This document shows positions 1 to 9,744 of a DNA stretch of 64,000 nucleotides, in pieces. The first letter of the stretch is position 1. Each line of letters opens with the position of its first letter. This DNA is from Colwellia psychrerythraea 34H (GTDB lineage Bacteria > Pseudomonadota > Gammaproteobacteria > Enterobacterales > Alteromonadaceae): assembly GCF_000012325.1 (NCBI RefSeq), contig NC_003910.7, positions 5,084,001-5,148,000 on the forward strand, written 5' to 3'. The notes under the pieces are model-generated. The model had not been told where the DNA came from. It ran no database searches and saw only the letters and a program-made list of their open reading frames with translations. Position numbers and translations under genes: made by a program.

Positions 1-255
1 TTTAATTTTAGCACAGTAAAATTCGACTACGACGTACACAGTTTTTTACGTTCGCGCATAAATATGATGTTAATGAAGACTGAAAGACTCGCGCAATGTT
101 AGCAAATATTTGGAGGTCATCAGTTAGACGTTTAAATAATATACAGCTATGATTAAAGCGCTTCATGGAAGTAGGCCATCTCTTGATAGTGATGTTTGCG
201 ATCTGTAGTAAATGAGTATGGTTCATATACAACAATCAATATTAATGGATTTATT

Positions 256-1149
256 ATGCTTAAAAAAATGTTTCTAGTAATCTTACTATTACTCTTTTGC
301 CAAGGTTTTGTGTACGCTACAAAACTACCAACAAGAATATCCTATATTACCATTCCTGTCGTAACGCCCGCACAAAGCTGGCAGGTATCTGCACAATTAC
401 GCGTGCCAAGAAATTCAGATTCCGCAATACCCGCAGTCGTTATTTTGCATAGTTCTGCAGGTGTTGATAGTACAGGGGCTTTCTATGCCCGCGCACTCAA
501 TCATAGCGGTATTGCGACCTTAGAACTTGATTTATGGGGTGCACGTGACTTAGCTGGAGGAAGCGAGAATAGACCTGAGTCACCACAAGAAACCTTACCT
601 GATGTTTTTGCCGCTCTCGCTTATTTAGCTCAGCATCCCAACATAGATAAAGATCGCATTGGTGTTATTGGCTTTTCTTGGGGAGGTATTTTATCTATGC
701 TAACCGCAACAGAGCAATACATGTCGATGACTGGTTTACCCTACCGTTTTGCTGGGCATGTAGCTCACTACCCTCTTTGCTGGTTATTTAATTTTGCACC
801 TGGTTTTGAGTTTGATAACTTTACCGGTGCACCCGTTCTCATTCAAACCGGCGCCAAAGATGATTATGATTTACCCGAAACCTGCCCCGCATTAGTAGAT
901 AATCTATCTGAACACGATCAATCATTTGTGAAGGTTAAAGTTTACAAAAGAGCTTTTCATGCATGGGATCGATTAGAGCCTAAATGGATCGTTGACGACC
1001 CCTTTTCACATTTAGGCCAAGGTGGGTTAGTAACATTAGCACCTAACATACGCGTTGCTTATAAATCTCGATATCGGGTAATAAAGTTTTTCACTGGGTT
1101 ATTTAATTTACAAAAGAGTAAATATAATGAACATGATAATAATGAATAG
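256..1149 (+). CDS. Secreted dienelactone hydrolase-like alpha/beta hydrolase
   Basis: Predicted alpha/beta hydrolase of the dienelactone hydrolase family, probably exported; the substrate is unknown. The first 22 residues from the ATG at 256 form a signal peptide (KK, a long hydrophobic run, then YATKLP). The nucleophile elbow is GFSWGG, so the nucleophile is serine rather than the cysteine of classical dienelactone hydrolases. The likely acid lies in GAKDDYDLPE and the histidine in RAFHAWDR near the C-terminus. An in-frame ATG lies upstream at 196, but starting there would put 20 polar residues ahead of the signal peptide, so 256 is preferred. The gene stands alone and ends before a hairpin shared with the convergent trhO. 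Confidence 0.72.
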   Translation: MLKKMFLVILLLLFCQGFVYATKLPTRISYITIPVVTPAQSWQVSAQLRVPRNSDSAIPAVVILHSSAGVDSTGAFYARALNHSGIATLELDLWGARDLAGGSENRPESPQETLPDVFAALAYLAQHPNIDKDRIGVIGFSWGGILSMLTATEQYMSMTGLPYRFAGHVAHYPLCWLFNFAPGFEFDNFTGAPVLIQTGAKDDYDLPETCPALVDNLSEHDQSFVKVKVYKRAFHAWDRLEPKWIVDDPFSHLGQGGLVTLAPNIRVAYKSRYRVIKFFTGLFNLQKSKYNEHDNNE

Positions 1150-1184
1150 TATTACCGTTAATGAGGTAACCGGGTCATAAATAC

Positions 1185-1222
1185 AAACAGCCCGATGTTA
1201 TGTTTAATAACTCGGGCTGTTT
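1185..1222. terminator. Bidirectional hairpin between the hydrolase gene and trhO
   Basis: The perfect 11-bp arms AAACAGCCCGA and TCGGGCTGTTT are separated by 16 nt that can extend the stem (GTTAT/ATAAC). It lies between two convergent genes. The T-runs are short on both sides, so it may be a modest terminator for each. Confidence 0.6.
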
Positions 1223-1252
1223 CAGTACGTATTCAAGTATAAATTAAGTTAG

Positions 1253-2278
1253 CTACTTGTTTGCTTGTTTCGCTTTTTTATCATTTTTCTCTTGGCGGCG
1301 TTCTTCAATAATATTTTGAATATCTCCACCTATGTGACTTTCACCACGCTCTTCAGCTAAAGAGATTTGACGTTGACGTTCAGCATAACGGCTACGTTGT
1401 TGTTCAGACACTTTATCATGACAACGGTGACAGCTTACGCCTTTAACATAATGCTCACTTTCTTTTTCTACGTCAGTTAACGGAAAACGACAGGCAAAAC
1501 ATTGATCGTATTGACCTTGCTCTAGTTCATGATTAACGGCAACACGACCATCAAAAACAAAACACTCACCTTCCCACATAGTCTCAGTACTTGGCACTTC
1601 TTCAAGGTACTTTAAGATGCCACCTTCAAGGTGATAAACCTCTTCAAAACCTTGTTCTTTTAGGTATGCCGTAGATTTTTCACAACGAATACCACCAGTA
1701 CAATACATGGCAACTTTCTTGTGTTTATTCTTATCTAGGTTCTTTGCAACATAATCAGGGAATTCACGGAACGTTTCGGTGTTCGGATTAATAGCATTTT
1801 TAAAGGTACCAATCTCAATTTCATAATCGTTACGGGTATCAACTAAGACCACCTCTGGATCAGAAATTAAAGCATTCCAATCTTTTGGTTTCACGTAAGT
1901 GCCAACCACTTGGTTAGGATCAATACCTTCAATACCCATAGTGACGATTTCTTTTTTCAATTTCACTTTAGTACGATGAAATGGGTTTTCTTCACTATAA
2001 GATTCTTTATGAGAAATATTATCTAAACCGGGTTGCTCACCTAAAAAAGCAAGTACTGTATCAATACCCGTTTGCGGACCTGCAATAGTACCGTTGATAC
2101 CTTCAGCAGCCAATAATAGGGTGCCTTTGACGTCAACACTGGCCATTTTATTTGATAATGGCTCACGTAATGCTTCATATGCGTCTAAACGCACGAATTT
2201 ATATAATGCACAAATAGTGATAGTTGACGCTGTTTGTATTGTCGCAGGCGTCGATAACTGTTTTTCTGATGAACTCAT
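1253..2278 (-). CDS. trhO: tRNA uridine(34) hydroxylase TrhO (YceA, rhodanese domain)
   Basis: Oxygen-dependent hydroxylase that forms 5-hydroxyuridine at tRNA position 34. The 341 residues have the usual order: an N-terminal acylphosphatase-like domain (about 20-115), a central rhodanese domain (about 130-230) with active-site loop CTGGIRC, and a Cys-rich C-terminal segment (CFACRFPL and CHRCHD) followed by a charged tail ending in a Lys-rich stretch. The start is supported by a GGAGAG ribosome site just upstream. It is a single-gene unit facing the hydrolase gene. The assignment rests on domain order and motifs I recognise from YceA. Confidence 0.9.
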   Translation of the reverse strand: MSSSEKQLSTPATIQTASTITICALYKFVRLDAYEALREPLSNKMASVDVKGTLLLAAEGINGTIAGPQTGIDTVLAFLGEQPGLDNISHKESYSEENPFHRTKVKLKKEIVTMGIEGIDPNQVVGTYVKPKDWNALISDPEVVLVDTRNDYEIEIGTFKNAINPNTETFREFPDYVAKNLDKNKHKKVAMYCTGGIRCEKSTAYLKEQGFEEVYHLEGGILKYLEEVPSTETMWEGECFVFDGRVAVNHELEQGQYDQCFACRFPLTDVEKESEHYVKGVSCHRCHDKVSEQQRSRYAERQRQISLAEERGESHIGGDIQNIIEERRQEKNDKKAKQANK

Positions 2279-2522
2279 GGTCTCTCCATTGAGCTAACTG
2301 GAACGTAAATCCAGAGCTGTAGATTAAATTTTTAAAATCAATAATAAACGTAACTTATTACTTCCCAAATAAAGTATTAGAAAATGTACTTAATAAATCA
2401 CCTAAGCCACGTTTTAGGGAGGCGTATTCTAGCAGAATTATTTAACAATAAACATAGCGCACAAAGTAGACGATATATAGCGCAACTATATTAAGATAAG
2501 AACAGATAGGAATAACATTAAG

Positions 2523-2562
2523 CGCAAAAAAAACGCCACCTTGCATCAGCAAGGTGGCGTTT
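2523..2562 (-). terminator. Rho-independent terminator of acnB
   Basis: The 13-bp perfect stem AACGCCACCTTGC / GCAAGGTGGCGTT with a 4-nt loop is followed, on the minus strand, by a run of eight T. It lies about 130 bp after the acnB stop codon, with a repeat in between. Confidence 0.85.
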
Positions 2563-2590
2563 ATCAGTTAAATTTATTCGCTTTCTCAAC

Positions 2591-2674
2591 GCTAACAAAT
2601 TCAAGAACAAGAAAGAAGCACGGAGCCTATGACTATAGGTGAGTACTTCTAACGCTGTTATTGAGCTTGTTAGC
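2591..2674. repeat. Dispersed hairpin repeat, copy 1 (behind acnB)
   Basis: Outer arms GCTAACAA and TTGTTAGC enclose an imperfect hairpin whose core (2615-2649) contains GGAGCCTATGACTATAGGTG. The reverse complement of this core recurs behind ilvE at 53431-53465 with few differences. In both places the element lies just downstream of a metabolic gene, before the terminator or the next gene. It may be a transcribed REP-like element. Confidence 0.65.
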
Positions 2675-2691
2675 TAAGAGCTGGCAATAAA

Positions 2692-5283
2692 TTAGGCTTC
2701 TACTTGTAAAATTACAGTATCTGCTTTTGACGTGTATTCTTCCATCTTATCAAAGTTCAAGTAACGATAAGTATCAGCAGCAGTAGCATCAATTTGAGAG
2801 GCATACTCCATGTATTCAGCCACACTTGGGAGTTTACCTAAGATAGCACCAACACCCGCAAGTTCTGCTGACGTTAAGTAAACGTTTGCGCCAGTACCTA
2901 AACGGTTAGGGAAGTTACGTGTTGAAGTAGACAACACCGTCGTATTATCACCTACACGTGCTTGGTTACCCATACACAGTGAACAACCCGGAGTTTCTAC
3001 ACGAGCGCCGGCTTTACCATAAATGTTGAAGTAACCTTCATCTTTAAGTTGTGCACTATCCATTTTTGTCGGTGGTGTAACCCACATACGTGTTGGTAAT
3101 GAGCCACCAAATTTTTCGATAAGCTTACCAGCTGCACGGAAGTGACCAATGTTAGTCATACATGAACCGATAAATACTTCATCAACTTCAACACCAGCAA
3201 CGTCTGATAATAATCGTGCATCATCAGGATCGTTAGGACAACAAACGATAGGTTCTTTGATTTCATTTAAATCAATTTCAATAACATGAGCATATTCAGC
3301 ATCGCTGTCAGCAGACATTAATGAAGGATTAGCTAACCATTCTTCCATGCCTTTAATACGACGAGTAATAGTGCGAACGTCACCGTAACCTTCAGCAATC
3401 ATCCACTTAAGCATAACAATGTTAGACGTTAAGTACTCTGCAACAGCGTCTTCTTCAAGTTTGATTGAACAACCTGCAGCTGAACGTTCAGCTGATGCGT
3501 CAGATAATTCAAATGCTTGCTCAACGGTTAAACCTTTAAGACCTTCAATCTCTAATACACGTCCAGAGAATTCGTTTACTTTACCTGCTTTTTCAACCGT
3601 TAATAAACCATTTTTAATTGCTGTATAAGGAATAGCATGTACTAGGTCGCGTAATGTAATACCCGGCTGCATTTCACCTTTAAAACGAACTAGAACTGAC
3701 TCAGGCATATCTAAAGGCATTGTGCCTGTAGCAGCAGCAAAAGCAATTAAACCAGAACCCGCAGGGAATGAAATACCTAATGGGAAACGTGTATGAGAAT
3801 CACCACCTGTACCTACAGTATCAGGTAACAACATACGGTTTAACCAAGAGTGGATTACACCATCGCCCACACGAAGTGAAACACCGCCACGATTCATCAT
3901 GAAATCAGGCAAGGTGTGATGGGTAATAACATCGACAGGCTTAGGGTATGCAGATGTATGGCAGAATGACTGCATAGTTAAATCAGCAGAAAAGCCTAAA
4001 CAGGCTAAATCTTTTAATTCATCACGTGTCATAGGACCTGTTGTATCTTGAGAGCCTACAGTTGTCATTTTAGGTTCACAGTATTGACCAGCGCGAACAC
4101 CTTCAATACCACAAGCTTTACCCACCATTTTCTGAGCAAGGGTAAAGCCTTTACCTGTATCAGTAACAGCAACTTGTTTAGCGAATAAATCAGCTTCAGG
4201 TAAACCTAATGCTTCACGAGCACGACCAGTTAAACCACGACCGATGATTAATGGAATACGACCACCAGCACGAACTTCATCTAATAATACCGGGCTAAGT
4301 GTAAATTCTGAAATAACGTCACCAGCAGCGTTTTTAACAACACCTTCGTATGGGTAAATGTCGATAATATCGCCCATATTCATTTTTTGTACGTCTAATT
4401 CAATGGGTAATGCGCCTGAATCTTCCAAAGTGTTATAGAAAATAGGAGCGATTTTTCCTCCTAAACAGACACCGCCACCACGTTTGTTTGGAATACAAGG
4501 AATATCATCACCCATGTACCATAAAACAGAGTTAGCTGCAGATTTACGTGAAGAACCCGTACCAACAACATCACCAACATATGCTAGTGGGATACCGTCT
4601 TTTTGTAATTCTTCAATTTGAGAGATAGGACCAACAACTCCATCTTCTTCAGGGGTAATACCGTCACGTCCAATCTTAAGCATTGCTTTAGCATGTAATG
4701 GAACATCAGGACGAGACCATGCATCAGGAGCAGGAGATAAATCATCGGTGTTCGTTTCACCAGTAACTTTAAATACTTTAACCGTGATTTTTTTAGCCAC
4801 TTCTTTTCTAGAAGTAAACCAAGAACCATCAGCCCATGATTGCATTACTGATTTAGCTGCAGCATTACCTGCTTCAGCTTTTTCTTGCACATCATGGAAA
4901 GCGTCGAACATTAATAAGGTATTTGATAAACCGTGTGAAGCCGCTGAAGATAGTGCTTCATTGTCTAAAAGGTCAATCATCGGCTGAATGTTATAACCAC
5001 CTAACATGGTGCCTAATAATTCAGTGGCTTTCTCAGCACTTAATATTGATGAAGTCGCTTCACCTTTAGTCACTGCAGCTAAAAAACCTGCTTTAACGTA
5101 AGCCGCATCATCAACACCTGCGGGTACACGATTTGATAATAAATCAATTAAAAAATCTCCTTCACCGACCGGAGGGTTTTTAACTAATTCGACTAATGCT
5201 GCTGTTTGTTCAGCGTCTAAAGCTTTAGGTACAAGACCTTCAGTTGCACGTTCTGCTACGTGGTTACGATATTCTTGAAGCAT
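2692..5283 (-). CDS. acnB: Bifunctional aconitate hydratase 2 / 2-methylisocitrate dehydratase
   Basis: Iron-sulphur enzyme that interconverts citrate and isocitrate in the TCA cycle; it can also act on 2-methylisocitrate in the methylcitrate cycle. It is 863 residues from the ATG at 5283 (E. coli AcnB is 865). The AcnB-specific order is visible: a helical HEAT-like N-terminus, the swivel domain moved forward (GTGSSRKSAANSVLW), then the catalytic domains (GGDSHTRFPLGISF). The 4Fe-4S ligands are in GSCMTN and in PGCSLCMGNQ (C767 and C770). An upstream in-frame start adds 11 residues, but AAGGTG sits in front of MLQEYRNH. Its position downstream of the pdh operon matches E. coli. Confidence 0.96.
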   Translation of the reverse strand: MLQEYRNHVAERATEGLVPKALDAEQTAALVELVKNPPVGEGDFLIDLLSNRVPAGVDDAAYVKAGFLAAVTKGEATSSILSAEKATELLGTMLGGYNIQPMIDLLDNEALSSAASHGLSNTLLMFDAFHDVQEKAEAGNAAAKSVMQSWADGSWFTSRKEVAKKITVKVFKVTGETNTDDLSPAPDAWSRPDVPLHAKAMLKIGRDGITPEEDGVVGPISQIEELQKDGIPLAYVGDVVGTGSSRKSAANSVLWYMGDDIPCIPNKRGGGVCLGGKIAPIFYNTLEDSGALPIELDVQKMNMGDIIDIYPYEGVVKNAAGDVISEFTLSPVLLDEVRAGGRIPLIIGRGLTGRAREALGLPEADLFAKQVAVTDTGKGFTLAQKMVGKACGIEGVRAGQYCEPKMTTVGSQDTTGPMTRDELKDLACLGFSADLTMQSFCHTSAYPKPVDVITHHTLPDFMMNRGGVSLRVGDGVIHSWLNRMLLPDTVGTGGDSHTRFPLGISFPAGSGLIAFAAATGTMPLDMPESVLVRFKGEMQPGITLRDLVHAIPYTAIKNGLLTVEKAGKVNEFSGRVLEIEGLKGLTVEQAFELSDASAERSAAGCSIKLEEDAVAEYLTSNIVMLKWMIAEGYGDVRTITRRIKGMEEWLANPSLMSADSDAEYAHVIEIDLNEIKEPIVCCPNDPDDARLLSDVAGVEVDEVFIGSCMTNIGHFRAAGKLIEKFGGSLPTRMWVTPPTKMDSAQLKDEGYFNIYGKAGARVETPGCSLCMGNQARVGDNTTVLSTSTRNFPNRLGTGANVYLTSAELAGVGAILGKLPSVAEYMEYASQIDATAADTYRYLNFDKMEEYTSKADTVILQVEA

Positions 5284-5760
5284 GATATTCACCTTCTTAT
5301 TGGAGACACTAATCACTTTAGGGATGACTCGATTAATATAGAGCCAATTTAGGACAAAGTTTTTAAGTATCTAAGATTAAAACAGGATTGAAAATTCGTC
5401 TTAATAATACAATATTGTCGACACTTTTTGTTACTTACAACTAGTTACGATGGTTATTATAAACATTCACAAAAAATATAATCATTACACTTCAAAGGTA
5501 TACGAAACTTATTATTTTTGTTTGTACGACTATAATACTAGTAAATCATTCGTTATTTTAAAAATTGTCGGAAATATCTCGATTTCACTTAAGATTCTAT
5601 TATGCAAAATAGTTAACCATTAGGCCTGTTAAGATGGCTGCATGATTATAGTTATAGTATAGGGGATAAGATGGTTTTCAGCGATTAGACGGACTTTACA
5701 TCTGCCAAAATAATCGTATTTTAGTCGCGAACTTGCAGGGATATAGGGGACTTTAGTATT
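5284..5760. other. Intergenic region upstream of acnB, no gene seen
   Basis: AT-rich stretch of about 480 bp between the divergent acnB and the repeat element at 5761. It presumably carries the acnB promoter. I see no coding sequence or strong hairpin in it. Confidence 0.5.
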
Positions 5761-6086
5761 TATACCAAATCCATTAAGGTATTTCCCACTCAGCGAGAAT
5801 TAAAAGGCTTAGAGGAAAGGCATTGATTGAAGAGAATGGTTATTCAGGAGAATATGCTCCTGCATTCTATAATAAGCTGCATCCATGCAGCGTCCTTGTC
5901 AAAATCAATAACGATGTATATAAGCCTTTACCTTTTATTAGGTACTCGCCCTTGGGAGCTTGTCAGAAAAGCAACAACTGCACAAATTTGTTAGATGTAG
6001 AATGACTATACCAGCACAAATTTTATTTGTTCTAACTTCTCTGGCATAGCTCTGAGGTGGGAATAAATTTAATGGAATTGGTATTA
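5761..6086. mobile_element. MITE-like element with ~33-bp imperfect terminal inverted repeats
   Basis: The left end TATACCAAATCCATTAA and the reverse complement of the right end TAATACCAATTCCATTAA match. Both continue into a second matching block, TTCCCACTCAG on the left and TTCCCACCTCAG on the right. The element is about 326 bp and encodes no credible protein; two 60-residue ORFs inside it are incidental. Its interior around 5815-5918 (GCATTGATTGAAGAGAATG, then AAATCAATAACG) matches the core of the elements at 27061 and 49829, although the termini differ. It lies between the two divergent aconitase genes. Confidence 0.65.
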
Positions 6087-6296
6087 ACATCACCTTGAAA
6101 GAGAATTTCCAGTGTAACCAACAATCCAATATAAGTCACATAACTATATTATCTAGTTGTCATTACCGTTATGAATAGTGCTTATTTAAGCAAATGATTA
6201 GTAGTTAGCAGAAAATCAGGTAAAATAGGCGCAAAAATTTGTCCTTGCTAATAATGACAATATTATTAGCCATATTATAGCTAGAGAGAGTATCAG

Positions 6297-9104
6297 ATGA
6301 GCTTATATTCAGAGTACATTAAAGAAATAGAAAGTCGTAAAACCGATCTAGGATTGGCACCTTTGCCAATTGATTCTGCCGATTTATTATCTGAGATTAT
6401 AGCTCAGATTAAAGACTCAGCTAATGCGCATCGCGAAGAGTCTCTTAACTTTTTCATTTATAACACTTTGCCAGGTACAACAAGTGCTGCAGGTGTAAAA
6501 GCAACTTTCCTAAAAGAAATCATCCTAGCTGAATCTGTCGTAGCAGAAATTACACCTACATTCGCTTTTGAATTGTTATCTCATATGAAAGGCGGTCCTT
6601 CAATTGAGGTACTTCTTGATTTAGCATTATCTGATGACGCAGCAGTAGCAAAAGAAGCGGCTGAAGTATTAAAGACTCAAGTGTTTTTATATGACGCAGA
6701 TACAGCGCGTCTTGAAGCAGCCTTTAAAGCTGGCAACGCGCTTGCGAAAGAAATTTTAGAAAGTTACGCACAAGCTGAATTTTTCACAAAATTACCAAAT
6801 GTTGAAGAAAAAGTTGAAGTAGTGACTTATATTGCTGGTGAAGGTGATATATCAACGGATTTACTTTCTCCAGGTCATCAAGCCCATTCTCGTGCTGACC
6901 GTGAATTGCATGGCCAATGCATGAGCACACCAGAAGCTCAAGCAGAAATACTAGCATTACAAGTTAAGCATCCTAATGCGAAAGTGATGTTAATTGCTGA
7001 AAAAGGCACTATGGGTGTTGGTTCATCTCGTATGTCGGGTGTTAACAACGTTGCACTATTGGCAGGTAAAAAAGCAAGCCCATACGTACCGTTTATTAAC
7101 ATTGCACCGGTAGTTGCTGGTACTAATGGTATTTCTCCAATCTTCTTAACAACCGTTGATGTAACTGGCGGTATTGGTCTTGACCTTAAAAACTGGGTTA
7201 AGAAAGTAGATGCAAATGGCAACGCAGTTGTAGATGCAAATGGTGATGCAGTTTTAGAAGAAGCTTACTCAGTAGCAACTGGTACTGTGTTAACTATTGA
7301 TACCAAAGCGAAGAAATTATACAACGGTGACAAAGAGCTTGCGGATATATCTTCAGCCTTTACACCACAGAAAGTAGAATTCATGAAAGCAGGCGGTTCT
7401 TACGCGGTAACATTTGGTAAGAAATTACAAACGTTCGCAGCTGAAACACTTGGCCTAGCAACACCACCTGTATACGCAACTTCAAAAGAAATTTCACATG
7501 AAGGTCAAGGTTTAACGGCCGTTGAAAAAATCTTTAATAACAACGCTGTTGGTGTAACGTCTGAAACACCATTACATGCAGGCTCAGATGTTCGCGTTAA
7601 AGTGAACATTGTTGGCTCTCAAGACACGACAGGTCCTATGACATGTCAAGAACTTGAAGCGATGGCAGCATCTACTATTTCTCCACTAGTAGACGGTGCA
7701 TACCAATCAGGTTGTCATACAGCGTCAGTTTGGGATAGCAAAGCTAAAGCTAACATTCCTAAGCTTATGGCATTCATGAATAAGTTCGGTCTTATTACTG
7801 CACGTGACCCGAAAGGCGTTTACCATGCAATGACTGATGTTATTCATAAAGTACTAAACGATATCACAGTAGACGATCGCGCAATCATCATTGGTGGTGA
7901 CTCGCATACTCGTATGTCTAAAGGTGTAGCCTTTGGTGCTGACTCGGGTACAGTAGCAATCGCGCTAGCCACAGGTGAATCTGCTATGCCAATCCCTGAG
8001 TCTGTAAAAGTTACTTTTAAAGGTAACATGCAAGGCCACATGGATTTCCGTGATGTAGTTCACGCAACTCAAGCCCAAATGCTTAAGCAATTTGGTGGTG
8101 AGAACGTATTCCAAGGCCGTATCATTGAAGTGCACATTGGTACTTTATTAGCTGACCAAGCATTCACATTTACTGATTGGTCTGCAGAAATGAAGGCTAA
8201 AGCGTCTATCTGTATTTCTGAAGATGAAACGTTAATTCAATCACTTGAGCTTGCTAAGAGCCGTATCCAAATCATGATCAACAAGGGTATGGAAAACGAA
8301 GCGAAAACCCTTAACGGTTTAATCGCATTAGCTGACAAACGCATCGAAGGCATTAAATCAGGTGAAACTCCTGCATTAGCACCAGATGATAACGCTACAT
8401 ACTACGCAGAAGTTGTGATTGATTTAGATGTTATCGACCAGCCAATGATTGCTGATCCAGATGTTAACAACGAAGATGCATCTAAGCGTTACACCCATGA
8501 TGTTATTCGCCCTGTTTCATACTACGCTGATAAATCAGTTGATTTAGGTTTTGTTGGGTCTTGTATGGTTCACAAGGGTGATATGCAAATCATCGCTCAA
8601 ATGTTCCGTAATATGGAAGCACAAGGTAACAAGATAGAATTTAAAGCACCATTAGTTGTTGCACCACCAACTTACAATATTGTTGATGAACTTAAAGCTG
8701 AAGGTGATTGGGATATTTTACAAAAATATTCAGGTTTTGAATTTGACGATGCTGTACCTAAAAATGCTGCTCGTACTAAATACGAAAACATCATGTACCT
8801 TGAACGCCCAGGCTGTAACTTGTGTATGGGTAACCAAGAGAAAGCTGAACCTGGTGATACTGTTATTGCAACGTCAACGCGTTTATTCCAAGGTCGTGTT
8901 GTAGCTGATACTGCTGAGAAAAAAGGCGAATCACTACTTGGCTCTACACCGTTAGTGGTACTTTCAACTATGCTTGGTCGTTTCCCTTCAATCGAAGAGT
9001 ACAAGTCTGCTGTAGAAGGTATCGATTTAACTCGATTCGCTCCTCCTACGCATGAAATGACTACTAAGTATACTGCTCAAGCAGTACCGGTTAAAGTGGT
9101 ATAA
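6297..9104 (+). CDS. acnB: Second AcnB-type aconitate hydratase / 2-methylisocitrate dehydratase (long form)
   Basis: A second complete AcnB-architecture aconitase, 935 residues against about 865 for classical AcnB, and clearly divergent from the neighbour at 2692-5283. The helical N-terminal domain, swivel (GVGSSRMSGVNNVAL), substrate-binding GGDSHTRMSKGVAFG, and cluster ligands GSCMVHKGD and PGCNLCMGNQ (C840 and C843) are all present, so it should be active. An extra insertion (about 290-350) carries a repeated VDANG motif. From memory it resembles the long AcnB of Bacteroidetes more than gammaproteobacterial AcnB; this is an inference to test. It is divergent from acnB and flanked by a MITE, and sits within a block that in E. 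coli runs lpd-yacH-acnB. Confidence 0.9.
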   Translation: MSLYSEYIKEIESRKTDLGLAPLPIDSADLLSEIIAQIKDSANAHREESLNFFIYNTLPGTTSAAGVKATFLKEIILAESVVAEITPTFAFELLSHMKGGPSIEVLLDLALSDDAAVAKEAAEVLKTQVFLYDADTARLEAAFKAGNALAKEILESYAQAEFFTKLPNVEEKVEVVTYIAGEGDISTDLLSPGHQAHSRADRELHGQCMSTPEAQAEILALQVKHPNAKVMLIAEKGTMGVGSSRMSGVNNVALLAGKKASPYVPFINIAPVVAGTNGISPIFLTTVDVTGGIGLDLKNWVKKVDANGNAVVDANGDAVLEEAYSVATGTVLTIDTKAKKLYNGDKELADISSAFTPQKVEFMKAGGSYAVTFGKKLQTFAAETLGLATPPVYATSKEISHEGQGLTAVEKIFNNNAVGVTSETPLHAGSDVRVKVNIVGSQDTTGPMTCQELEAMAASTISPLVDGAYQSGCHTASVWDSKAKANIPKLMAFMNKFGLITARDPKGVYHAMTDVIHKVLNDITVDDRAIIIGGDSHTRMSKGVAFGADSGTVAIALATGESAMPIPESVKVTFKGNMQGHMDFRDVVHATQAQMLKQFGGENVFQGRIIEVHIGTLLADQAFTFTDWSAEMKAKASICISEDETLIQSLELAKSRIQIMINKGMENEAKTLNGLIALADKRIEGIKSGETPALAPDDNATYYAEVVIDLDVIDQPMIADPDVNNEDASKRYTHDVIRPVSYYADKSVDLGFVGSCMVHKGDMQIIAQMFRNMEAQGNKIEFKAPLVVAPPTYNIVDELKAEGDWDILQKYSGFEFDDAVPKNAARTKYENIMYLERPGCNLCMGNQEKAEPGDTVIATSTRLFQGRVVADTAEKKGESLLGSTPLVVLSTMLGRFPSIEEYKSAVEGIDLTRFAPPTHEMTTKYTAQAVPVKVV

Positions 9105-9161
9105 TAGATAGATAGTTAGTGGGTAGAACGTCTACTTTAATAACTAAATAACATAAAGCAA

Positions 9162-9203
9162 AAAGGGTTACTTAACTGATTGAAGTTAAGTAACCCTTTT
9201 TTT
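9162..9203 (+). terminator. Terminator of the second aconitase gene
   Basis: The 16-bp stem AAAGGGTTACTTAACT / AGTTAAGTAACCCTTT is followed by a run of T, 57 bp after the stop codon. The A-run on the left side could also serve the minus-strand lipoprotein gene. Confidence 0.85.
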
Positions 9204-9278
9204 TGCCTATGTTTTATATTTTTAAAATGAATTCATATTACTCAAATTGATAATCACTTCTTAACAATGCTGACCGCA

Positions 9279-9656
9279 TTATTTTGTTGTTGCGCACTCA
9301 AGCTTAGCAGTGAGATTTGGCATAATTAAATTGGGTGACGCACGAGGGAAATCAAAGCTTTCAACACCTTTTATTAGTTCTAACTTATACCCATAAGAAC
9401 CGCAAATTAAATAACTTCTGCGTAATAAAAATGCAGATAAACGCTCAAAGCTGACTTTATTATTCGGAATAACTTCTAACTGATAATGGCTGTCATCAAA
9501 TTGAGTTCTTTTGAATTGTAGTTTGTGATCAAAATCCCATTCTGACTGAGCTTGACCTAAAACGACTTGACTAGGTCCTGCACAAGCCGCTAACAATGAA
9601 ATACATAACAAAAAAACAATAGAGTGAAGTGCTGATTTTAGAGTGAAATTTAACAT
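9279..9656 (-). CDS. Small predicted lipoprotein of unknown function
   Basis: 125 residues from the ATG at 9656. The N-terminus is a lipoprotein signal with lipobox LLAAC at about residues 21-25, so it should be anchored in the cell envelope. The mature part (about 100 residues) has two further cysteines (ICGSYGY and LECATTK) that could form a disulphide. I do not recognise a family. An upstream ATG at 9665 directly abuts the AAGGA sequence, so the downstream ATG, with about 8 nt of spacing, is the better start. Its neighbour on the same strand is the TonB-domain gene; the 88-bp gap leaves co-transcription open. Confidence 0.65.
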   Translation of the reverse strand: MLNFTLKSALHSIVFLLCISLLAACAGPSQVVLGQAQSEWDFDHKLQFKRTQFDDSHYQLEVIPNNKVSFERLSAFLLRRSYLICGSYGYKLELIKGVESFDFPRASPNLIMPNLTAKLECATTK

Positions 9657-9744
9657 AGTTACCATCCTTTTAACTGTTGTCTTAACAGTCTAGCAAATAG
9701 AAAGCTATGACAGCAATAGTGTTAAATCAGTTACTTAAAAGAAA

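Noticed and set aside
8..235. 75-codon minus-strand frame at the window start, considered as a transposase remnant
   Set aside because: No recognisable transposase motif and no start signal; it overlaps the presumed promoter of the hydrolase gene.
5823..6129. Two 60-residue open frames between the aconitase genes
   Set aside because: They lie inside the inverted-repeat element, resemble no protein family and lack ribosome sites.
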